Positions 63,037 to 64,000 of a stretch of 64,000 nt of DNA are shown here, piece by piece. This DNA comes from Dechloromonas denitrificans. Its GTDB lineage: Bacteria; Pseudomonadota; Gammaproteobacteria; Burkholderiales; Rhodocyclaceae. A program made the position numbers and the translations under genes. The stretch spans positions 3,534,001-3,598,000 of the forward strand of contig NZ_CP075185.1 in NCBI RefSeq assembly GCF_020510685.1, given 5' to 3'. The notes beneath the pieces were generated by a model. It saw nothing but the letters and a program-made list of their open reading frames with translations, had not been told where the DNA came from and did not search any database. Within the stretch, counting starts at the first letter, position 1; each line of letters begins with the position of its first letter.

Positions 63037-64000
63037 TCAGAGCGAACGCAGCAGCGCGTAGGCACACAGCGACATGATGACCTGCGGGAAGATGCCGAGG
63101 AAGGCGACCGCCAGGCCGTTGACCGAAATCAGGATGCGCATGTCCAAACCAGCGGTCAGCGGCGTTTCGTCGACCGGCGCGTCGAAGTACATCAGCTTGA
63201 CGACGCGCAGGTAGTAGAAGGCGCCGATCAGCGAGAAGAAGACGGCGACGATGGCCAGCCACATGTAACCGGCGGCGACCACGGCCTGCAGCACCGAGAA
63301 CTTGGCGAAGAAACCGATGAAGAACGGCACCCCGGCCATCGAGAACATCAGCATCAGCATGATGCCGGCAAACCACGGGCTGCGCTTGTTCAGACCACGG
63401 AAATCATCGAGGTTGTCGGCTTCGAAACCGGCCTTGGCCATCAGCAGGATCATGCCGAAGGTACCCATGCTCATCAGCACATAGGCGATCACGTAGAACA
63501 TCGCCGAACTGTAGGCATTGAGGGCATAGCGCGCGTCGCCACTGACCACGCCGGTGGTGATGCCGAGCAGCATGAAGCCCATGTGGGAAATCGCCGAATA
63601 CGCGAGCATCCGCTTCAGGTTGGTCTGGGCGATGGCCGCCAGATTACCGATGGCCATCGACAACACCGACAGGATGATCAGCATGGCCTGCCAGTCGGCC
63701 GCCATGGTGATCAGGCCATTGACCAGCAAACGCATGACGATGGCGAAAGCCGCCAGCTTCGGGGCCGAGCCGATCAGCAGCGTCACAGAAGTCGGCGCAC
63801 CGTGGTAGACGTCGGGAATCCACATGTGGAACGGCACCACGCCGAGCTTGAAGGCCAGACCGGAAACCAGGAAGACCAGACCGAAAACCAGCACGGTCTT
63901 GTTAACCCCGCCGCCATACAGACGTTCGGCGATGGCGGTAATTTCCAGCGTGCCGGTCGCCCCGTAGATCATCGACATGCCGTACAGCAGCAGGCCGGAG
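63037..64000 (-). CDS. nuoN: NADH-quinone oxidoreductase subunit N, C-terminal part (cut by window end)
   Basis: About 321 residues are visible and the frame remains open to the window end. Segments [56 protein letters not shown] and [19 protein letters not shown] are those of the proton-pumping antiporter-like subunit N of Complex I. It is the last nuo gene, as usual. Confidence 0.95.
   Translation of the reverse strand, partial: SGLLLYGMSMIYGATGTLEITAIAERLYGGGVNKTVLVFGLVFLVSGLAFKLGVVPFHMWIPDVYHGAPTSVTLLIGSAPKLAAFAIVMRLLVNGLITMAADWQAMLIILSVLSMAIGNLAAIAQTNLKRMLAYSAISHMGFMLLGITTGVVSGDARYALNAYSSAMFYVIAYVLMSMGTFGMILLMAKAGFEADNLDDFRGLNKRSPWFAGIMLMLMFSMAGVPFFIGFFAKFSVLQAVVAAGYMWLAIVAVFFSLIGAFYYLRVVKLMYFDAPVDETPLTAGLDMRILISVNGLAVAFLGIFPQVIMSLCAYALLRSL

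Noticed and set aside
1..64000. CRISPR array, prophage or complete insertion sequence
   Set aside because: No regularly spaced repeats, phage structural genes or intact transposase were seen.

Overview
The window reads as chromosomal DNA of a betaproteobacterium of the Rhodocyclales type (Dechloromonas/Azonexus/Azoarcus-like). This is an inference from the high-GC coding style, the combination of toluene monooxygenase, phenol hydroxylase and meta-cleavage genes, and the nuoN end of a Complex I operon at the right edge. No rRNA, tRNA, CRISPR array or intact insertion sequence was recognised. The main theme is aerobic catabolism of benzene, toluene and phenols.

Layout. 1-8.6 kb: the end of one MMPL/RND transporter gene faces a minus-strand set encoding a DUF1329 protein, a DUF1302 outer-membrane protein, a second MMPL/RND transporter and a YCF48-like lipoprotein. 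Together these look like an envelope-spanning transporter for a hydrophobic compound. 8.85-17.1 kb: a full minus-strand meta-cleavage operon (catechol 2,3-dioxygenase, GlcG/HbpS-like protein, dmpC, D, E, an extra SDR gene, dmpF, G, H, I). 17.3-18.05 kb: a divergent GntR regulator. 18.06-23.16 kb: multicomponent phenol hydroxylase dmpKLMNOP plus the dmpQ ferredoxin, preceded by a sigma54-type promoter and XylR/DmpR-like upstream sites. 23.5-26.1 kb: a DmpR/XylR-type activator and a LysR regulator. 26.1-28.85 kb: an AT-richer block with a secreted FGE-fold protein. 28.85-38.67 kb: a TodS/TodT-like two-component system, a TodX/FadL-type channel and a six-gene toluene monooxygenase tmoABCDEF. 38.8-41.5 kb: three minus-strand genes (a methyltransferase and two unknowns) with repeated palindromes and attC-like heptamers, resembling captured cassettes. 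41.8-46.9 kb: a second catechol cluster (HpaI-type aldolase, second catechol 2,3-dioxygenase, atypical SDR, tandem tautomerase, LysR), followed by a small monooxygenase and nfsB. 47-64 kb: mostly household or accessory genes (tag, an RND efflux pair, amidohydrolase, pirin, isochorismatase, HxlR, TMEM175-like, MoxR/VWA, CNNM/CorC, Nudix, nuoN).

How the genes would work together (inferred from family knowledge): toluene or benzene enters through the TodX-like channel and is sensed by TodS/TodT. Toluene monooxygenase makes cresol or phenol, and DmpR-regulated phenol hydroxylase makes (methyl)catechol. Catechol 2,3-dioxygenase, kept active by the DmpQ ferredoxin, opens the ring. DmpC/D/E/F/G/H/I then carry the product to pyruvate and acetyl- or propionyl-CoA. 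At least four regulator families (TodST, DmpR, GntR, LysR) cover the cluster. Gene positions are read directly from the sequence; functions are by recognised family resemblance and none has been tested by database search.
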